This document shows positions 61,643-64,000 of a DNA stretch of 64,000 nucleotides, one piece after another. How positions within the stretch are numbered: position 1 is the stretch's first letter; every line of letters starts with the position of its first letter. The translations under genes and the position numbers were made by a program. The DNA comes from an uncultured Polaribacter sp. (GTDB taxonomy: Bacteria; Bacteroidota; Bacteroidia; Flavobacteriales; Flavobacteriaceae). The stretch covers positions 1 through 64,000 of the forward strand of contig NZ_CANNFH010000001.1 in the NCBI RefSeq assembly GCF_947503875.1. The letters are read 5' to 3'. Under the pieces are notes generated by a model. The model made no database searches. It worked only from the letters and a program-made list of their open reading frames with translations, and was not told the origin of the DNA.

Positions 61643-61960
61643 ATGGCATTAGAAATAACAGACGCAACATTTGATGAGGTAGTATTAAAATCAGACAAAC
61701 CAGTATTAGTAGACTTTTGGGCTGCTTGGTGTGGACCATGTAGAATGGTTGGCCCAATTGTAGATGAAATTTCTACTGAATATGATGGTAAAGCTGTTGT
61801 AGGTAAAATAGATGTAGATGCAAATCAAGAATTTGCGGCTAAATATGGTGTTAGAAACATACCTACAGTTTTAATTTTTAAAAACGGAGAAGTTGTAGAT
61901 AAACAAGTTGGTGTTGCACCAAAAAACGTTTATACTGGTAAAATAGATGCTGCTATTTAA
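61643..61960 (+). CDS. trxA: Thioredoxin
   Basis: 105 residues, canonical: VLVDFWAAWCGPCRMVGPIVDEIS with active-site CGPC, and cis-Pro in RNIPTVLIFKNGE. Cytoplasmic dithiol reductant; it may serve the PAPS reductase. It is followed by a strong terminator and lies between two copies of an interspersed repeat. Confidence 0.97.
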   Translation: MALEITDATFDEVVLKSDKPVLVDFWAAWCGPCRMVGPIVDEISTEYDGKAVVGKIDVDANQEFAAKYGVRNIPTVLIFKNGEVVDKQVGVAPKNVYTGKIDAAI

Positions 61961-61984
61961 ATAGTACCACAACAATATAAATAC

Positions 61985-62016
61985 AAACCACGCTTTTTAG
62001 CGTGGTTTTTTGTTTT
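61985..62016 (+). terminator. Terminator after trxA
   Basis: AAACCACGC/GCGTGGTTT 9-bp stem with a 6-nt loop and T run. Confidence 0.88.
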
Positions 62017-62093
62017 AATAGTTTACTGTTAAATCGTTTTTTTTATAACCAAATATGTCTTTAAAATTTGTAAATTTATGTTTCAATTTTATA

Positions 62094-62255
62094 ATACCAA
62101 TTAAATTTTAAAATGATACATAAATAAATTGAATTATTTTTTTCTTTATCAAGGCAAAATTTTTAATCATAGCCTTAGTTATGGTTTAAAATTTTAACAC
62201 AGATAAAGGTAAAAAGAAACTATTTATATGGGTTATTTTACTGTTTAATAGGTAT
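62094..62255. repeat. MITE-like repeat, copy 2 (after trxA), possibly the longer form
   Basis: Contains the 66-bp body at 62190-62255, 94 percent identical to 61460-61525, ending ATAGGTAT. An upstream ATACCAATTAAATTTTAA at 62094 could be the left end of a longer form, about 160 bp, of which copy 1 is a deleted version. Confidence 0.6.
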
Positions 62256-62281
62256 AAGTTTCTTAAAAACATTTTAAATAC

Positions 62282-64000
62282 ATGCTTATGCGCTTAATAA
62301 CAAAAATAATAGCTGTTTTATTACTTGTTTTACTAATTTCTTGTAACCTTAAAGAAGGGGAATTAAAATTAGAAAACGGCATTTCTTACGAGTTAGCAAA
62401 GTATAGAAAACAACAAATTACAGCCGTTGTTTATAACCTTCATTTTAAAATTCCTAAAGAAAAAACAGCACCAATACCATCAAAATTGACACTAGATTTT
62501 ACGGTAAATGATTTAAAAAATGATGTTTTTTTAGATTTTAATGTCAATAAAACCAACCTTAAAACTTTACATATTAATGGTGAAGTTGCAGAAATTAAGC
62601 ATCAAAAAGAACACTTAATAATAGATAAAGCCAAACTAATTTTAGGTAAGAATACGGTAGACGTTCTTTTTAATGCAGGCGAAAAATCATTAAATAGAAA
62701 CGATGATTTTTTATACACCTTATTAGTGCCAGACAGAGCAAGCACGTTGTTTCCTTGTTTTGATCAGCCAGATATAAAAGCCAAATACAATTTAAGAATT
62801 ACAGCACCAGAAGATTGGAAAGTTTTGGCGGCTAGCTTTAAAGAAAGTAGCTTGGCAATAGATGGTTTTAAAGAACATACTTTTAAAACAACTGATTTAA
62901 TGAGTACTTATTTATTTTCTTTTGTAGCCGGTAAATTTACAGAAGAAACTAAAAATCCGGGTGCTTTTGATATGCGTTTTTTATACAGAGAAAACAATAA
63001 AGAGAAGATAGCAGAAAGTGTAAATCAGGTTTTTGAAATTCATCAAAACGCACTTAATTTCTTAGAAGATTATACGTTAATAAAATTCCCGTTTCAAAAA
63101 ATGGATTTTGCGGCAATTCCTCCTTTTCAATATGGTGGAATGGAGCATGTGGGTGCAATTCAGTATAGAGAATCTTCTTTATTTTTAGATAAAAATGCAA
63201 CACAAACTCAAAAATTAAGAAGAGCCAAATTAATTGCGCATGAAACCTCACATATGTGGTTTGGAGATTTGGTAACCATGAAATGGTTTAATGATGTTTG
63301 GATGAAAGAAGTTTTTGCCAATTTTATGGCAGATAAAATTGTAAATCCTGTGTATCCAGAAATTAATCATAACCTAAGTTTTATGATGTCTCATTATCCT
63401 GCAGCATATTCAGAAGATAGAACAAAAGGCACTAATGCAATTCGCCAAAATTTAGACAATTTAAAAGATGCAGGTTCTTTATATGGAAGAATTATTTACA
63501 ATAAAGCACCTATTATGATGCGCCAATTGGAATATTTATTGGGAGATTATGCGTTTCAAGAAGGTGTGCAAGAGTATTTAAAAAAGTACGCTAACATAAA
63601 TGCAGATTGGAATGATTTGGTTACTATTTTAGACACAAAAACTAAAGGTGAAATTAAAAACTGGTCAGATGTTTGGGTAAATTCTTCCAGCAGACCCATT
63701 TTTTATGAAGAAATAGAATTGAATGCAAAAGGCAATGTTACTAAATTTATAATCCATCAAAAAGCAGAAGACGGCTCTAATAAAGTATGGACACAGTCTT
63801 TTAAAATGCAATTGAAAGATGCCAGAGGTTATGTAAAAAACATAAACATAAGAAACATGGGTAAATCTTTTGACATTACTTCTGCCACAAAAGATTTTAA
63901 ACCAGGGCAAGTTTTATATAACGTTAACGGATTTGGTTATGGCGTTTTTCCTATCTACAAAAAAGAAGTTTTTGCTTATAAATCTCTTAAAGATGATGTG
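62282..64000 (+). CDS. M1 family metallopeptidase lipoprotein, 3' truncated by window
   Basis: 573 residues are visible and the frame is open to the end of the window. Starts are possible at 62282 or 62288. Lipoprotein signal with LLISCN lipobox, so it is exported and lipid-anchored. N-terminal beta domain (to about 255), substrate motif GGMEHVGAI (the GxMEN box with His for Asn), zinc site HETSH-MWFGDLV and the third ligand in WMKEVFANFM, then the helical domain. It is a zinc aminopeptidase acting in the periplasm or at the cell surface on peptides. Confidence 0.9.
   Translation, partial: MLMRLITKIIAVLLLVLLISCNLKEGELKLENGISYELAKYRKQQITAVVYNLHFKIPKEKTAPIPSKLTLDFTVNDLKNDVFLDFNVNKTNLKTLHINGEVAEIKHQKEHLIIDKAKLILGKNTVDVLFNAGEKSLNRNDDFLYTLLVPDRASTLFPCFDQPDIKAKYNLRITAPEDWKVLAASFKESSLAIDGFKEHTFKTTDLMSTYLFSFVAGKFTEETKNPGAFDMRFLYRENNKEKIAESVNQVFEIHQNALNFLEDYTLIKFPFQKMDFAAIPPFQYGGMEHVGAIQYRESSLFLDKNATQTQKLRRAKLIAHETSHMWFGDLVTMKWFNDVWMKEVFANFMADKIVNPVYPEINHNLSFMMSHYPAAYSEDRTKGTNAIRQNLDNLKDAGSLYGRIIYNKAPIMMRQLEYLLGDYAFQEGVQEYLKKYANINADWNDLVTILDTKTKGEIKNWSDVWVNSSSRPIFYEEIELNAKGNVTKFIIHQKAEDGSNKVWTQSFKMQLKDARGYVKNINIRNMGKSFDITSATKDFKPGQVLYNVNGFGYGVFPIYKKEVFAYKSLKDDV

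Noticed and set aside
62282..64000. Inactive M1 peptidase because GxMEN is GGMEH
   Set aside because: The zinc site HETSH and downstream Glu are intact, and His at that place occurs in other Bacteroidota M1 proteins as far as I recall.

Overview
This window comes from a low-GC Bacteroidota chromosome, most likely a marine Flavobacteriaceae (Polaribacter or Tenacibaculum type). The evidence is a type IX secretion (T9SS) adhesin locus with a CHU_C/type B sorting domain and PorP/SprF plus PorE-like partners, promoters of the Bacteroidota form TTG-N19-TAnnTTTG, a MetH split into two polypeptides, and a sulfite reductase with a HEPN-like tail.

Layout. (1) 1-4.8 kb: the 3' part of a large calcium-binding thrombospondin-type-3 repeat surface protein (eleven 114-bp tandem repeats visible), then a PorP/SprF-type outer-membrane protein and a TPR/PD40/OmpA protein. 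(2) 5.0-5.13 kb: initiator tRNA-fMet with a textbook promoter. (3) 5113-42235: a complete-looking prophage of about 37.1 kb in the 3' end of that tRNA, bounded by an 18-bp perfect direct repeat. Its integrase is at the left end; nearly everything else is on the minus strand. Read in the direction of transcription (right to left) it holds a repressor/Cro-like switch, small early genes, a LuxR-type regulator, a primase-helicase, a small cassette-like block with a second tyrosine recombinase, a 587-bp repeat-rich non-coding region, a capsid module (S49 protease-scaffold, major capsid protein), two paralogous tail-tube-like proteins around a secreted moron, a ParB-like/DNA methyltransferase fusion, terminase, portal, an S74 tail fibre, lysis-type genes, tape measure and tail-tip genes. 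No sheath gene is recognised, so a siphovirus-like tail is inferred. (4) 42.3-45.4 kb: small chromosomal genes, including two lipoproteins and a thioredoxin-fold protein without CxxC. (5) 45.0-55.7 kb: an Rrf2 regulator followed by an assimilatory sulfate reduction and cysteine operon (cysH, cysD, cysN, sulfite reductase, siroheme genes, ferredoxin reductase, ferredoxin, cysE, cysM). (6) 55.7-61.3 kb: SAM-I riboswitch, split metH with a four-helix-bundle gene between the halves, and metF. (7) 61.3-64 kb: trxA between two copies of an interspersed repeat, and the 5' part of an M1 aminopeptidase lipoprotein.

How it fits together: region 5 carries sulfate to cysteine, and region 6 methylates homocysteine to methionine under SAM feedback, so the right third of the window is one sulfur-assimilation neighbourhood. 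The most unusual material is in the prophage. A motif GTCCTATTYTAAA recurs upstream of minus-strand late genes, four times at exactly 26 nt from the start codon, and is often fused to the preceding terminator. A pseudoknot-like 5' leader lies upstream of an 80-residue ORF near the terminase, and a second structured gap lies downstream of terL. The GTTGAAC repeat region and the recombinase-plus-cassettes block look integron-like or origin-like. Functional statements for these are inference from sequence alone.
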